The notes beneath the pieces were generated by a model that saw only the letters and a list, made by a program, of their open reading frames with translations, had not been told where the DNA came from and made no database searches. 64,000 bases of DNA, taken from Gammaproteobacteria bacterium (GTDB lineage Bacteria; Pseudomonadota; Gammaproteobacteria; Steroidobacterales; GCA-2729495). Below are positions 44,516 to 55,161 of this stretch, one piece after another. Positions within the stretch are counted from its first letter, which is position 1. Every line of letters starts with the position of its first letter. Made by a program: the position numbers and the translations under genes. Location of the stretch: assembly GCA_016874095.1 (NCBI GenBank), contig VGVH01000003.1, positions 62,001 through 126,000 of the forward strand, read 5' to 3'.

Positions 44516-45973
44516 TCAGTTCGTGCGGGTGACGCGCAGCACTTCCTCGAGCGTCGTGATGCCTGCGAGCACCTTGCGCAGGCCGTCGTCGCGGATACTC
44601 GGGCTCCGTGTGCGCGCATGGCGCTCGAGCTCATGCTCCCCGGATCCGTCATGTATCATCGTTCTCAGTTCGTCGTCGATCGTGACGATTTCGTAGATGC
44701 CGGTACGTCCCTTGTAGCCGTTGCTCCCGGGCACGTCTTCGCGCGGGCGGAAGAGAGTGGGTGGTCTGGCCGGGTCGGTACCCAGCAGGCGGCATTCATA
44801 TTCCGACGCGACGTAGGGTTCGCGGGCATCCGGGTCGAGCATGCGCACCAGTCGCTGCGCCAGTACCCCGACCAGGCTGGATGACAGCAGGAAAGGCTCG
44901 ATCCCCATGTCCCGCAGTCGCGTGACGGCACCGACTGCCGTGTTGGTGTGCAGGGTGGACAGCACCAGGTGACCGGTCAGGCTGGCCTGGACGGCGATTT
45001 CGGCAGTCTCGAGGTCACGGATCTCGCCCACCATGACGACGTCCGGATCCTGGCGAAGGATGGCGCGCAGTCCACGGGCGAACGTCATCTCGACCTTCGT
45101 GTTCACCTGGGACTGGCCGATACCGTCGATGTAGTACTCGATAGGGTCCTCGACGGTCATGATGTTGCGCGTGTTGTCGTTGATGCGCTCGAGCCCGGCA
45201 TACAGCGTCGTCGTCTTGCCGGAGCCGGTCGGACCGGTCACGAGAATGATGCCGTGCGGCTTGTGAATGATGTCGTCGATCGTGACCTGCGTGTCGGCGT
45301 CCATGCCGAGGTGGTTCAGGTCGATTCGGCCCGCGTGCTTGTCGAGCAGGCGCAGGACCACCCGTTCGCCGTGGCCGGAAGGCATCGTCGATACACGCAC
45401 GTCGACGGCGCGTCCCGCGACACGCAGCGAGATTCGCCCGTCCTGGGGCAGGCGTTTTTCGGCGATGTCCAGTTTCGACATGACCTTGATCCGCGAAACG
45501 ACTAGCGGCGCCACGGCGCGGCGTGACTGCAGCACCTCCCGCAGTACGCCGTCGATGCGGAACCTGACGACCAGTCGATTCTCGTAGGTTTCGATGTGGA
45601 TGTCGGACGCGTTTTCCTTGACCGCCGACGTCAGTACGGCGTTGATCAGGCGAATGATCGGGGCGTCGTCGTCGCTTTCGAGGAGGTCGGACGGTTCGGG
45701 CAGTTGCTGGGCCACGAGGAGCAGGTCGGTGTCATCGCCGAATCCTTCGACCATCTGCATGGTGGAATTCGATTCGCGTTCGTAGGCTTCCTGCAGCCGC
45801 GCATCGAATTCGGCGGCGGGCGCGATCGACAGGTCGAGCGGAACGCCGGCATAGCGGCGTACCTCCGACAGGGCGCTGGGTGTTGCGTCCGGCCGGGCCA
45901 GAACCTGCGCCCGCCCATTTGTGAACTTGACGATCAGGACCCCTTGCCGCTTGGCGAACGCGAAGGGCAACAT
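44516..45973 (-). CDS. gspE: Type II secretion system ATPase GspE, lacking the zinc motif
   Basis: This ATPase of about 485 residues powers pseudopilus assembly. An N1E domain starts [16 protein letters not shown]. Walker A is [15 protein letters not shown], the Asp box [14 protein letters not shown], Walker [21 protein letters not shown], and the His box [11 protein letters not shown]. The C-terminal zinc-binding motif C-x-x-C...C-x-x-C of most GspE is gone: LDPDAREPY replaces the first pair, and the second position reads [15 protein letters not shown]. The start is uncertain; a GTG at 46045 would overlap gspD by 26 bases and give about 509 residues. The ORF reaches further upstream, but only as a shadow of gspD. 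Confidence 0.9.
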   Translation of the reverse strand: MLPFAFAKRQGVLIVKFTNGRAQVLARPDATPSALSEVRRYAGVPLDLSIAPAAEFDARLQEAYERESNSTMQMVEGFGDDTDLLLVAQQLPEPSDLLESDDDAPIIRLINAVLTSAVKENASDIHIETYENRLVVRFRIDGVLREVLQSRRAVAPLVVSRIKVMSKLDIAEKRLPQDGRISLRVAGRAVDVRVSTMPSGHGERVVLRLLDKHAGRIDLNHLGMDADTQVTIDDIIHKPHGIILVTGPTGSGKTTTLYAGLERINDNTRNIMTVEDPIEYYIDGIGQSQVNTKVEMTFARGLRAILRQDPDVVMVGEIRDLETAEIAVQASLTGHLVLSTLHTNTAVGAVTRLRDMGIEPFLLSSSLVGVLAQRLVRMLDPDAREPYVASEYECRLLGTDPARPPTLFRPREDVPGSNGYKGRTGIYEIVTIDDELRTMIHDGSGEHELERHARTRSPSIRDDGLRKVLAGITTLEEVLRVTRTN

Positions 45974-46019
45974 GCGCGTCGGCCGGACGCCAGAGCCCGC
46001 CGGCAGCGCGTCTGCCGGG

Positions 46020-48098
46020 TCAATTGGCGCTGGCTGGACTGCCACTGCCGTTTGCCTGGCCAACTGTCTGGGCGTCGGTCCGGAGTTTTCTGAGATCGAT
46101 CGACGCAGGTGCCGTCGGCGCAGCGGGTGGCAGGACAGGTTTCTCCTGGCCTGGCATGAGCGCGATGCTGCCCGAATCCTGCGCGAACTGCTCGTTGCGG
46201 ATGTAGTTGTACTTGGCGTTCGTCTCAAAAGCAGCTTGGGCGTCGTCGCGCATGATGGTCGGCTTGATGAAGACCATGAGGTTGGTCTTGGTCTTGCTGG
46301 TGCTGTCTACGCGGAACAGCTTGCCGATCAGCGGCAGGCTGCCGAGCAGCGGGACCCGGTTCTGCGTCTCGCGCACGTCGTCCTGGATCAGGCCGCCGAG
46401 GACCAGCGTACCGCCGTCCTCGACTATCACGGACGTCGTGATGGTGCGGTTGCTGGTGATGAGGTCGGCCGCCTTCGTTGCACCGGCCTGCAGTGCTGAC
46501 AGCTCCTGCTCGATCTTGAGCAGGACCGCGTCGCCTTCGTTGATCTGCGGAGTAATTTTCAGCGACAGGCCAACCTGTTCGCGCTGGATCGTCTGGAACG
46601 GGTTCACCCCGGTCTGTCCGCCACCGCCCGTGCCCGTGTTGGTGAAGCTGCCGGTGATGAACGGTACTTCCTGGCCGACCTTGATCTCGGCTTCCTCGTT
46701 GTCCATCGTCACGAGCACCGGCGTGCCGACGATGTTGGTCTTGGCATCGGTCGCCAGTGCGTTGATCAGTGCAGCGAAACTGGTGCCGGAGTCCGAAAGC
46801 CGGCCGACGCCGAGATTGATGCCGCCGCCGATTGCACCCGCGAGCGCGGCCGGATCGAGTTCGTCGCCGGCAGCACCTGCCACAAGACCGATCAGGCCAC
46901 TGCCGCCGGTTTTCGGCGTAGCCAGATTCGTGACGCCGATGATGTTGTCGAGATCGGCATCGCCGACAGCCCAGTTGACGCCAAGCTCAGCCGCCTTGTC
47001 GGCGGAGACCTCGACGATCAGCGACTCGACCAGCACCTGCATGCGGCGGATGTCGATCTTGTCGATCACGGCCATCATGCCTTTCATGGTCTTGGGCGGG
47101 GCCGTGATGACCAGCGCGTTCGTCGGCTCGTCCGCCCAGATCGTGATGTCGCCTTTTTCCGTTGGCGGCACGGCGTTCTGGCCAGCCGCGCCGGGTGAAC
47201 CCCGATTCTGGTACTGGCTCTGGAGCTTCGTGGCGAGGTCTTCCGCGTCGGCGTAGCGGAGGTAGCGTACGCGGGTATCGCCGCCTTCCTGCAGCGGCGT
47301 GTCCAGGTGCGCGACGAGGGTGCGCAGCCGCAGGCGTTCGTTCTTGTCGCCGCTCACCAGCACGCTGTTGGTGCGCTCGTCCGCCACGAGTGTCGCCGAT
47401 TGTGCAGCTCCGCCCTCGGCTTTGGCGCCCTGACCGAGCGCCGTCACCACCCGCACGACTTCCGCGGCCGACGCGTTGTCGAGCCTGATGACCTCGAAAT
47501 CCGCGCTGCTCGCCTGGTCGATCCGCTCGATGATGCGGATCATCCGCTCCACATTGCTGGCGCGGTCGGAAATGATGAGCAGATTCGATGGCGCATGTGC
47601 CGCAAGGTGTCCGTACTGCGGGATCAGCGGTCTCAGGATGGGAACCAGCTGCGCTGCCGCGACATTCCTGACGCTGATGACGCGGGTCACCAGGTCATCG
47701 GCGAGCCGGCCGCCGCCTGGCGCTCCCTCGGCGCCAGGCAGCTGCCTGGCGTTCGCATCGGGCAGCACCTTCACGACGTTGCCCGAGGGTACAGCGACGA
47801 AACCGTAGACGGACAGAATCGAAAGGAAGGCTTCGTAGAATGCGTCCGGGTTCATGGGTGCCGACGACAGCATCGTCACCTGGGCCTTTACCCGCGGGTC
47901 GAGCACGAAATTCTTCCCGGTGACCGCACCCACGGCTTCGATGACCTGGCGGATGTCGGCATCCTTGTAGTTGGGCGTGATGCTGCCGGTCTCGCCGAGA
48001 GCCAGCTGGGGCAGTGCGCAGGCGAGCACCGCCACTCGCAGGAACCGGCGCAACCCTTCGAAACGTCGAGGAAAATTCGCGCCTGCTTTCTTGCTCAC
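46020..48098 (-). CDS. gspD: Type II secretion system secretin GspD
   Basis: This 692-residue outer-membrane secretin has a signal peptide (about 20-36, [14 protein letters not shown]). The N0 domain follows ([20 protein letters not shown]), then N1-N3 repeats ([20 protein letters not shown] and [20 protein letters not shown]). The secretin domain has [20 protein letters not shown] and the typical [19 protein letters not shown]. The Gly-rich constriction loop reads [20 protein letters not shown]. Length is normal (650-760). Its first bases overlap the end of gspC by 4, and gspE follows at or over its stop. Confidence 0.96.
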   Translation of the reverse strand: MSKKAGANFPRRFEGLRRFLRVAVLACALPQLALGETGSITPNYKDADIRQVIEAVGAVTGKNFVLDPRVKAQVTMLSSAPMNPDAFYEAFLSILSVYGFVAVPSGNVVKVLPDANARQLPGAEGAPGGGRLADDLVTRVISVRNVAAAQLVPILRPLIPQYGHLAAHAPSNLLIISDRASNVERMIRIIERIDQASSADFEVIRLDNASAAEVVRVVTALGQGAKAEGGAAQSATLVADERTNSVLVSGDKNERLRLRTLVAHLDTPLQEGGDTRVRYLRYADAEDLATKLQSQYQNRGSPGAAGQNAVPPTEKGDITIWADEPTNALVITAPPKTMKGMMAVIDKIDIRRMQVLVESLIVEVSADKAAELGVNWAVGDADLDNIIGVTNLATPKTGGSGLIGLVAGAAGDELDPAALAGAIGGGINLGVGRLSDSGTSFAALINALATDAKTNIVGTPVLVTMDNEEAEIKVGQEVPFITGSFTNTGTGGGGQTGVNPFQTIQREQVGLSLKITPQINEGDAVLLKIEQELSALQAGATKAADLITSNRTITTSVIVEDGGTLVLGGLIQDDVRETQNRVPLLGSLPLIGKLFRVDSTSKTKTNLMVFIKPTIMRDDAQAAFETNAKYNYIRNEQFAQDSGSIALMPGQEKPVLPPAAPTAPASIDLRKLRTDAQTVGQANGSGSPASAN

Positions 48099-49024
48099 TT
48101 TGCCGCTCCGCCCACCGATGCGATCTGGTTGGTATCCAGTGTGAGGCTCTGCGCCTGCCCGTCTCGCTCGATGGTCATGGTGACCTGGGTGGTATCCGCC
48201 AGCGCCCGGAACATTTCCATTGCCTGCGCCGGATTATTGAGTGCCATACCGTTGATTTCCGTGACAAGGTCCCCAGGCTTCAGCCCGAGCCCCACGAACT
48301 GGTCCCGGTTGCGTCCCGGGTAGATGCGATAACCCTTCAGCTCGCCGGCCGGCATATAGGGCTGCGGCCGGATGATCTCGGTAATGCTGTTGGCGTTCTG
48401 CGTCACCACTTCCTGGATGGTCGATTGTGGCGGGCGTCGCACCATCATGTCGATCGGCCGCGCCTGCCCGAAGTTCGCGCCACGGCCACCGGATGCGCGG
48501 GGCAGGATCAGCGCTTCCAGCGCTCCGCCACGACTAAGGATCACGCGGTCGGCCTGGACCTGCTGCAGCACGGCGCCGCCTGGAACGCTGTCCTTCAGGA
48601 AGTAGACTTTCTCGTTGCCGCTACCGTCGGCGATGATGGCATGCGCAAAGCGCTCGTCGGCGGCCGCGATGGCGCCCCGCAGCTGCAGATTCAGCTGGGT
48701 TTCTGGCGCCGTGCTGGCGTCGCTAAATGACGGCGCCGTTTCCGCCGCAGCGATCCCGAACAGGTGGGCGTTGACGATCGAGGAGTATGCCGACGGGCTG
48801 GTGCCACCCGCAGCAGCGGTCGCCTGGACGCCCGCGAAAGGTGGCGGTACCCAGGGTGCCGGATCGGCGGCCGGCACGAACAGCCAGACCAGTCGCGCCA
48901 GGTAATAGCCGATCGAAACCGCCAGCAGCAGGGATAGCCAGAACGGCAACACCTCGCTTGCGCGCTGGGCAAGCGCTTCTGGGGGCTGGCTCTGCCAGCG
49001 CTGCAGGAGTTCGGCCGGATTCAA
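48095..49024 (-). CDS. gspC: Type II secretion system protein GspC
   Basis: This 309-residue bitopic inner-membrane protein links the platform to the secretin. One transmembrane helix lies at about 28-50 (PFWLSLLLAVSIGYYLARLV), followed by the HR domain (IVNAHLFGIAAAE, then LQLRGAIAAADERFAHAIIAD) and a C-terminal PDZ domain (GLGLKPGDLVTEINGMALNN). Start appears to be a TTG, since no ATG or GTG is available between the upstream gap and the transmembrane helix. It heads the gspC-D-E-F operon and is divergent from clpS. Confidence 0.92.
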   Translation of the reverse strand: MNPAELLQRWQSQPPEALAQRASEVLPFWLSLLLAVSIGYYLARLVWLFVPAADPAPWVPPPFAGVQATAAAGGTSPSAYSSIVNAHLFGIAAAETAPSFSDASTAPETQLNLQLRGAIAAADERFAHAIIADGSGNEKVYFLKDSVPGGAVLQQVQADRVILSRGGALEALILPRASGGRGANFGQARPIDMMVRRPPQSTIQEVVTQNANSITEIIRPQPYMPAGELKGYRIYPGRNRDQFVGLGLKPGDLVTEINGMALNNPAQAMEMFRALADTTQVTMTIERDGQAQSLTLDTNQIASVGGAAK

Positions 49025-49277
49025 TCGGTCACCACGCCCAGGTGAGAGGCGGCGCGCAGCGCGGCCTCGAGGACTGGCAAATTAGCATAATCAAGGGCTT
49101 GGGTTAAGCATGACAGACCCCATCTCATTGCGGGACGTGAAGCGCCTCACGGTGCAGACGTTCGCGCAGTTGCTATACATAATGAGCGCATGGGCGGCGC
49201 CGTCCTGCCAGAAGCGGGCCGGGAATGCCGCTAATATGCGGAGAGTCGCGATTTTGCTGTGCCAGTCAGTGCGCGCC

Positions 49278-49616
49278 ATGTCGAACGAAGGCAATGAGCC
49301 GAACGGCCGTCCGGAGGAGGAGGGCCGCGGGCTTGCGCTCGAGGAGGCCAAGCCGAAGCTCAAGAAGCCGCCGCTCTTCAAGGTGCTGCTGATCAACGAT
49401 GACTACACGCCGATGGAATTCGTCGTCGAGGTGCTGGAACTGATCTTCGCGATGGACCGTCAGAAGGCGACGCGGGTTATGCTCGAGGTGCACACCAAGG
49501 GCAAAGGAGTCTGCGGTGTCTTCACCTGGGAGATAGCGGAGACCAAGGTAGCGCAGGTCACGACTTTCGCACAGCAGCACCAGCATCCGTTGCTGTGCAC
49601 GCTAGAGGAAACCTGA
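49278..49616 (+). CDS. clpS: ATP-dependent Clp protease adaptor ClpS
   Basis: This 112-residue N-degron adaptor delivers proteins with Phe, Leu, Trp or Tyr at the N-terminus to ClpAP. The binding-pocket motif [21 protein letters not shown] is followed by [20 protein letters not shown] with the His (VH) and later residues expected. A flexible N-terminal tail of about 35 residues precedes it. The frame is open to an ATG at 49110, but the extra residues do not resemble ClpS, so the ATG before [14 protein letters not shown] is preferred. clpA follows 9 bases later. Confidence 0.96.
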   Translation: MSNEGNEPNGRPEEEGRGLALEEAKPKLKKPPLFKVLLINDDYTPMEFVVEVLELIFAMDRQKATRVMLEVHTKGKGVCGVFTWEIAETKVAQVTTFAQQHQHPLLCTLEET

Positions 49617-49625
49617 GGCAAGGTC

Positions 49626-51911
49626 ATGTTGAGCAGCGAACTCGAATATTGTCTGAACGAAGCCTTCCAGCAGGCGCGCACCAACCGTCACGAGTACATG
49701 ACGGTCGAGCACTTGCTGCTGGCGATACTCGACATTCCCGCAGTCAGCGAGATCCTGAAGTCCTGCGGCGCCGATCTCGACCGGCTGCGTCGCGAGCTTG
49801 AGGAGTTCATCTACCAGTCGACACCCCGGCTGAAGGGCGAGACGGAAAAGGATGTGCAGCCCACCCTGGGTTTCCAGCGGGTCCTGCAGCGTGCCGTCTT
49901 CCACGTGCAGTCGAGCGGCAAGAAGGAGGTCAAAGGCGAGAACGTCCTGGTCGCCGTCTTCGGCGAGAAGCAGTCGCACGCGGTCTATGCACTCGGCCTG
50001 CACGACGTCACGCGGATCGACGTGGTCAACTTCATTTCGCATGGTCTCGCCAAGTTCGGCGGGAAGCAGGGCGCAACGGCGCGTGGCGGCGAAGGTGAGG
50101 AGGGCGAAACTGACGCCAGCAGTAATGCGCTGGAGAGCTATGCGGCCAACTTGAACCGGCGCGCCTCCGAGGGCCGGATCGATCCGCTGATCGGCCGCCA
50201 GGCCGAGATCGAGCGCACGGTCCAGGTGCTGTGCCGCCGACGCAAGAACAACCCGCTGTACGTCGGTGAGGCTGGTGTTGGCAAGACTGCCCTGGCAGAG
50301 GGCCTCGCCAAGATGATCGTCGAGGGCCAGGTGCCTGCAGTACTCAAGGACTGCACCATCTGGGCGCTGGACATGGGCGCATTGCTTGCGGGCACCAAGT
50401 ACCGCGGCGATTTCGAGAAACGCCTCAAGGCAGTGATTGCAGAACTGAAAAAGACTCCGGGCTCGATCCTGTTCATCGACGAGATACATACGGTCATCGG
50501 CGCCGGGGCTGCATCGGGCGGGGTCCTCGACGCGTCCAACCTCATCAAGCCGGTGCTCGCCAATGGCGAGCAGCGTTGCATCGGCTCGACCACCTATCGC
50601 GAATACCGCCACATATTCGAGAAGGATCACGCCCTGGCACGCCGCTTCCAGAAGATCGACGTGCCGGAGCCATCCGTCCCTGAAACGGTCGAGATACTGA
50701 AGGGCCTGCGAAGCCGCTTCGAGGAGCATCACGGCGTTCGTTATACCGATCAGGCACTCTCGGCCGCCGCGGAGCTGTCGGCACGTCACATCAACGAGCG
50801 ACAGCTTCCGGACAAGGCGATCGACGTCATTGACGAGGCCGGTGCCAGCACCCGCCTGCTGCCACCGGAGACGCGTGGCGACGTGGTGGACGTGCCGCAG
50901 ATCGAGACCGTGGTCGCGCGGATTGCGCGGATCCCGCCAAAGAGCGTGTCAGCTTCAGATCGCGACCAGCTGCGAAATCTCGAACGCGATCTGAAGCTGG
51001 TGATTTTCGGCCAGGATACGGCGATCGAGGCGCTCGCTTCGGCCATCAAGATGGCGCGTTCGGGCCTGCGTGAGCCGGAAAAGCCGGTTGGCGCATTCCT
51101 GTTTGCCGGCCCGACTGGTGTTGGCAAGACCGAGGTGACCCGTCAGCTCGCGCACTGCCTGGGCATCGAGCTGATCCGCTTCGACATGTCCGAGTACATG
51201 GAACGACATACAGTGTCACGGCTGATCGGGGCGCCTCCCGGCTACGTGGGGTTCGATCAGGGCGGCCTGCTGACCGAGGCGATCAGCAAGAACCCGCATG
51301 CCGTGCTTCTGCTCGATGAAATCGAAAAGGCTCACCCGGAGGTCTTCAACCTGCTGCTGCAGGTGATGGATCACGGCACGCTGACCGACAACAACGGTCG
51401 CAAGGCCGACTTCCGCAACGTGATCATCGTCATGACCACGAATGCGGGGGCCCAGGAAATGAGTCGATCGTCGATCGGCTTTATGCAGCAGGATCACAGC
51501 AGCGATGGCATGGCCATCCTGTCCAGGATGTTTTCGCCGGAGTTCCGCAATCGTCTGGACACGATCATCCAGTTCAAGCCGCTGCCCCGCGAGGCGATCT
51601 TGCGCGTCGTCGATAAGATGATCATGCAGCTGGAAGCGGCGGTCGAGCGAAACGACGTCACCGTCGAGCTGGAGCAGGAGGCGCGGGAGTGGCTCGCCGA
51701 CAAGGGCTATGACCCCGCAATGGGCGCGCGTCCGATGGCGCGTGTCATCCAGGAGAACATCAAGCGCCCGCTGGCCGAGTTGCTGCTGTTCGGGGAACTG
51801 GCCAGTGGCGGGCACGTGCGCATAGTGCTCGGCACGGATGGCACGCTGCAGCTGGTTGCGACGGCAAACACGCGCAGCCTGGAACATCTGGCGGTGACTG
51901 ACGCCCGCTGA
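49626..51911 (+). CDS. clpA: ATP-dependent Clp protease ATP-binding subunit ClpA
   Basis: This 761-residue Hsp100 unfoldase feeds ClpP. The N-domain (about 1-145; LNEAFQQARTNRHEYMTVEH) binds ClpS. The first ATPase has Walker A GEAGVGKTALAEGLAKMIVE (about residue 216) and the second GPTGVGKTEVTRQLAHCLGI (about 496). The IGFMQQDHS stretch near 620 corresponds to the ClpP-binding I/L-G-F loop. Length equals E. coli ClpA (758). The gene follows clpS and converges on infA, with 14 bases between. Confidence 0.97.
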   Translation: MLSSELEYCLNEAFQQARTNRHEYMTVEHLLLAILDIPAVSEILKSCGADLDRLRRELEEFIYQSTPRLKGETEKDVQPTLGFQRVLQRAVFHVQSSGKKEVKGENVLVAVFGEKQSHAVYALGLHDVTRIDVVNFISHGLAKFGGKQGATARGGEGEEGETDASSNALESYAANLNRRASEGRIDPLIGRQAEIERTVQVLCRRRKNNPLYVGEAGVGKTALAEGLAKMIVEGQVPAVLKDCTIWALDMGALLAGTKYRGDFEKRLKAVIAELKKTPGSILFIDEIHTVIGAGAASGGVLDASNLIKPVLANGEQRCIGSTTYREYRHIFEKDHALARRFQKIDVPEPSVPETVEILKGLRSRFEEHHGVRYTDQALSAAAELSARHINERQLPDKAIDVIDEAGASTRLLPPETRGDVVDVPQIETVVARIARIPPKSVSASDRDQLRNLERDLKLVIFGQDTAIEALASAIKMARSGLREPEKPVGAFLFAGPTGVGKTEVTRQLAHCLGIELIRFDMSEYMERHTVSRLIGAPPGYVGFDQGGLLTEAISKNPHAVLLLDEIEKAHPEVFNLLLQVMDHGTLTDNNGRKADFRNVIIVMTTNAGAQEMSRSSIGFMQQDHSSDGMAILSRMFSPEFRNRLDTIIQFKPLPREAILRVVDKMIMQLEAAVERNDVTVELEQEAREWLADKGYDPAMGARPMARVIQENIKRPLAELLLFGELASGGHVRIVLGTDGTLQLVATANTRSLEHLAVTDAR

Positions 51912-51925
51912 ACGGGCCGGCGCTG

Positions 51926-52144
<219 letters not shown>

Positions 52145-52172
52145 CGACTCTTCCGGTACTCAGGGCCGGCGG

Positions 52173-52201
52173 ATTTTGCGCGAACTTGTCGGGCCGTGCA
52201 A
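52173..52201 (-). promoter_or_regulatory. Possible promoter of infA
   Basis: On the minus strand TTGCAC (52196-52201) and CAAAAT (52173-52178) are 17 bases apart, giving a start about 20-25 bases before the infA ATG. This would let infA be transcribed on its own in the 101-base gap after aat. Confidence 0.4.
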
Positions 52202-52245
52202 GCGATACGGGCACGCAAGCGCCTCGTCCGGCTCGTTTTTTCGCT

Positions 52246-52971
52246 TCAGCCGAGCTCGCTGGTCGCTCGCAGCGGCGTCGGTCGTATCCGCCTTTCCGGG
52301 CCCGCACTCACCAGCGAGCCGATCGTGCGCAGGAATTCCGCGCGCGGCAGTCGGGTTGCGCCGAGTGAGTCAAGGTGCGGATTCGGCACCTGGCAGTCGA
52401 TGAGTGAAATGCCGTGCTGGCGCGCGACCGCGTCCAGGCAGACCAGTGCAACCTTCGATGCGTCGCTCAGCAGGCTGACCATCGACTCGCCGAAGAACGC
52501 ACCTCCGATCGCGATGCCATAGAGTCCGCCGGCGAGAGATGCGCCGTGCCAGACCTCGATGGAGTGTGCGACGCCGCGTTCGTGCAGGCGTGTGTAGGCG
52601 CGAATCATGTCGCGGGTGATCCAGGTGCCGCTGTCCTGGCGGGTTTTGGCGCAGAGCCGGATGAGAGACCCGAAATCCTGGTCAACCGACACTTGGTACT
52701 CTGCGGAACGCAAGCGGCGACCGAGGCTGCGGGAGATGTGCAGCTTACCCGGCAGGAAAACCGCGCGTGGGTCCGGGCACCACCAGAGTATCGGCTGTCC
52801 CTCGCTGAACCAGGGAAAGATGCCGCGGCGATAGGCGGCGATCAGCCGCTCGGGACTCAGGTCGCCACCGGCCGCCAGCAGGCCATTGGGTTCCTGCCAG
52901 GCCGTTTCCGCAGGCGGAAAGGCATCGGGCGGATCCGTCGAGCGCAGCCAGTGCAGCGGTTGGCCGTTCAC
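52246..52971 (-). CDS. aat: Leucyl/phenylalanyl-tRNA--protein transferase
   Basis: This 241-residue enzyme adds Leu or Phe to proteins with an N-terminal Arg or Lys, marking them for ClpS-ClpAP. The start LHWLRSTDPPDAFPPAETAW and the boxes GLLAAGGDLSPERLIAAYRRG and GIFPWFSEGQPILWWCPDPR are diagnostic, as is HSIEVWHGASLAGGLYGIAI. Length is normal (234-250). The arginyl/leucyl-transferase gene ate/bpt that commonly lies between aat and infA is missing. The start overlaps the end of the upstream gene by 4 bases. Confidence 0.97.
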   Translation of the reverse strand: MNGQPLHWLRSTDPPDAFPPAETAWQEPNGLLAAGGDLSPERLIAAYRRGIFPWFSEGQPILWWCPDPRAVFLPGKLHISRSLGRRLRSAEYQVSVDQDFGSLIRLCAKTRQDSGTWITRDMIRAYTRLHERGVAHSIEVWHGASLAGGLYGIAIGGAFFGESMVSLLSDASKVALVCLDAVARQHGISLIDCQVPNPHLDSLGATRLPRAEFLRTIGSLVSAGPERRIRPTPLRATSELG

Positions 52972-54125
52972 TCCGGCGAGCGACGGTAGGGCAGATGCGC
53001 GGCCGCCGCCTCCATGTAGCCGTCGATATGCTGTCCCTCCTGCGCGACGTAGTGGTCGACGGCCTTCGCGAACCGCGGATCGGCCAGCCAGTGTGCAGAG
53101 TGAACCCTGGTTGGCGCGAATCCGCGCGAGAGCTTGTGCTCACCCTGTGTGCCCGGTTCGAAGCGCGCCAGACCATGGTTTACGCAGTACTCGATTCCCT
53201 GGTGATAGCAGGTCTCGAAGTGCAGGCTGTGGTAGTCGCCGGTGCTGCCCCAGTAGCGGCCGTAGAGTGTGTCCTCGCTGCGGAAGAAAATGGCTGTTGC
53301 CACGGGCGAGCCTTGCTGCTCGGCCAGCAGTACGAGCAGGGACTCGGGCATGGTGCGGGCGATCTCGCGGAAAAACGCAGCGTTCAGGTAAGGTTCCCGG
53401 CCGCGGCGCCAGAAAGTGCTCGCGTACAACGGCATGACGGCCTGCCAGAGAGCGTCGGTCATGACGTCGCCGCCGAGCCAGCGAAAGCCGATGCCGGCCT
53501 CAGTAACACGTCGCCGCTCCCGTCGCGCCTTCTTGCGCTTGTCGGCAGAAAACGTCTCCAGGAAATCATCGAAGCTCGCGTAGCCCCGGTTCTGCCAGTG
53601 GAATTGACAGTCCCGGCGCTGCAGGCAGTCACTTTCCGCGAGTGCGGGCAGCTCGCCAGCGGCGGGGAAGAGCACGTGCAGCGACGACACGCCAGCGTCG
53701 CGCGCGTAGTCGACTGCCGCACGAGCGAGCGCCGTGGCCAGCGCACCATCGGAACGGCCCTCTGCAGTGAGCAGGCGCCGGCCGGTGGCGGGCGTAAACG
53801 GCACCGCCGAGACCAGCTTCGGGAAGTAGCGCATGCCTGCCCGCCTGTAGGCATCTGCCCAGGCGAAGTCAAAGACGAACTCCCCCCAGGAGTCGGTCTT
53901 TTCGTAAAGCGGCATGGCCGCGACAGGGGTTCCGTCGTCCTGTCGCAGCAGCAGATGACGTGGAGTCCAGCCCGTACCCGGCCCTACCGAGCCGCTGTGT
54001 TCGAGCGCTGCCAGGAACTCATGGCGCAGGAAAGGGCCTGAGCCGGCTGACAACCGGTTCCAGGCAGCGGCCGGTACATCGTCGATGCTGTTCGAGGCTG
54101 ACGCCTTCAAGGAACGGCCAGGCAC
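52968..54125 (-). CDS. PF04339-type GNAT/FemAB-like protein
   Basis: This protein of about 385 residues belongs to the family described as FemAB-like or peptidoglycan biosynthesis/recognition GNAT. Typical boxes are AAWNRLSAGSGPFLRHEFLA, ALEHSGSVGPGTGWTPRHLL and FETCYHQGIEYCVNHGLARF, with FEPGTQGEHKLSRGFAPTRV close to the end. In other bacteria its biochemical role is not settled. The ORF runs far upstream into trxB; the likely start is a GTG 4 bases after the trxB stop (a TTG 15 bases later is possible). It lies between trxB and aat, so it belongs to the same minus-strand operon. Function unknown. Confidence 0.85.
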   Translation of the reverse strand: MPGRSLKASASNSIDDVPAAAWNRLSAGSGPFLRHEFLAALEHSGSVGPGTGWTPRHLLLRQDDGTPVAAMPLYEKTDSWGEFVFDFAWADAYRRAGMRYFPKLVSAVPFTPATGRRLLTAEGRSDGALATALARAAVDYARDAGVSSLHVLFPAAGELPALAESDCLQRRDCQFHWQNRGYASFDDFLETFSADKRKKARRERRRVTEAGIGFRWLGGDVMTDALWQAVMPLYASTFWRRGREPYLNAAFFREIARTMPESLLVLLAEQQGSPVATAIFFRSEDTLYGRYWGSTGDYHSLHFETCYHQGIEYCVNHGLARFEPGTQGEHKLSRGFAPTRVHSAHWLADPRFAKAVDHYVAQEGQHIDGYMEAAAAHLPYRRSPE

Positions 54126-54129
54126 CGGA

Positions 54130-55095
54130 TCAGCGTGGCGGCAGCGAGTCCAGGTACTTCTCTGCATCGAGTGCTGCCATGCAACCCGACCCCGCCGATG
54201 TAATCGCCTGACGGTAGACATGATCGGCGACGTCTCCGGCGGCGAACACGCCGGGTACGCTCGTCGCCGTTGCCCCGCCGTGCAGGCCAGACCGTACGAC
54301 GATGTAGCCGTTGCGCATATCGACCTGATCCCGGAACACTCCGGTGTTCGGGTCGTGTCCGATGGCAATGAAAACGCCGGTGACGGCGAGGTCGGCGGTC
54401 GTCGCTGCATCGTTCACGTCGCGCAGGCGCAAGCCCGTCACGCCCTGCTCGTTGCCGAGTACTTCAGCTACGGCGCTGTTCCAGCGTATCCGAACGTTCC
54501 CGCCGTCGCGCGTCCGCGAGAACAGCTTGGCCTGGAGCATCTTTTCCGCGCGAAGCGCGTCGCGGCGATGGACAAGCGTGACGCTGCGGCAGATATTCGA
54601 GAGATAGAGCGCTTCCTCGACGGCGACGTTGCCGCCGCCCACGACCGCCACATCCTGGCCGCGATAGAAAAAGCCGTCGCAGGTTGCGCAGGCCGACACG
54701 CCCTTGCCGCGTAACGCTGTTTCGCTGGGCAGGCCGAGATAGCGGGCGGACGCGCCGGTGGCGATGATCAACGCGTCGGCCGTATAACGGCGCTCGCCGC
54801 CTGCAAGTTCGATCAGCCGCGCCGCCAGCCGAGCTTCCTTTACGTAGTCGAATACGACCTCGACGTTCAGGCGCGCAACATGCTCACCGAGCTCGGCCAT
54901 GAGCTTCGGGCCCTGCAGTCCCTCCGGCCCGCCCGGCCAGTTGTCGACGTCGGTCGTGGTCATGAGCTGGCCGCCCTGTTCGAGGCCCGTCAGGAGCAGG
55001 GGCTGCAGGTTTGCCCTGGCCGCATAGACCGCTGCCGTGTAACCGGCGGGACCGGACCCCAGGATGATCAGGCGGGCGTGTCGCGTATCGGCCAT
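54130..55095 (-). CDS. trxB: Thioredoxin reductase
   Basis: This 321-residue NADPH-dependent flavoenzyme reduces thioredoxin. FAD motif [20 protein letters not shown] at the N-terminus, redox-active [12 protein letters not shown] (CATC, about 136-139), NADPH motif [20 protein letters not shown], and the closing FAD box [20 protein letters not shown]. Length and arrangement match E. coli TrxB. It is divergent from ftsK across a 118-base gap and followed by the PF04339 gene. Confidence 0.97.
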   Translation of the reverse strand: MADTRHARLIILGSGPAGYTAAVYAARANLQPLLLTGLEQGGQLMTTTDVDNWPGGPEGLQGPKLMAELGEHVARLNVEVVFDYVKEARLAARLIELAGGERRYTADALIIATGASARYLGLPSETALRGKGVSACATCDGFFYRGQDVAVVGGGNVAVEEALYLSNICRSVTLVHRRDALRAEKMLQAKLFSRTRDGGNVRIRWNSAVAEVLGNEQGVTGLRLRDVNDAATTADLAVTGVFIAIGHDPNTGVFRDQVDMRNGYIVVRSGLHGGATATSVPGVFAAGDVADHVYRQAITSAGSGCMAALDAEKYLDSLPPR

Positions 55096-55148
55096 CGGTC
55101 ATTTCCCTTTGGGCTGCGTAGTGTAGTGGAAACAACCGGTTCTGCTGC

Positions 55149-55154
55149 TATGAT
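55149..55154 (+). promoter_or_regulatory. Candidate extended -10 promoter for ftsK
   Basis: TGCTATGAT is an extended -10 (TG-n-TATGAT). The predicted transcript begins around 55161, at the first base of a perfect stem-loop (55162-55185). There is no clear -35. Confidence 0.45.
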
Positions 55155-55161
55155 TGCCGCG

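Noticed and set aside
49110..49277. An N-terminal extension of ClpS.
   Set aside because: The 56 additional residues do not resemble ClpS, and the downstream ATG gives the normal length.
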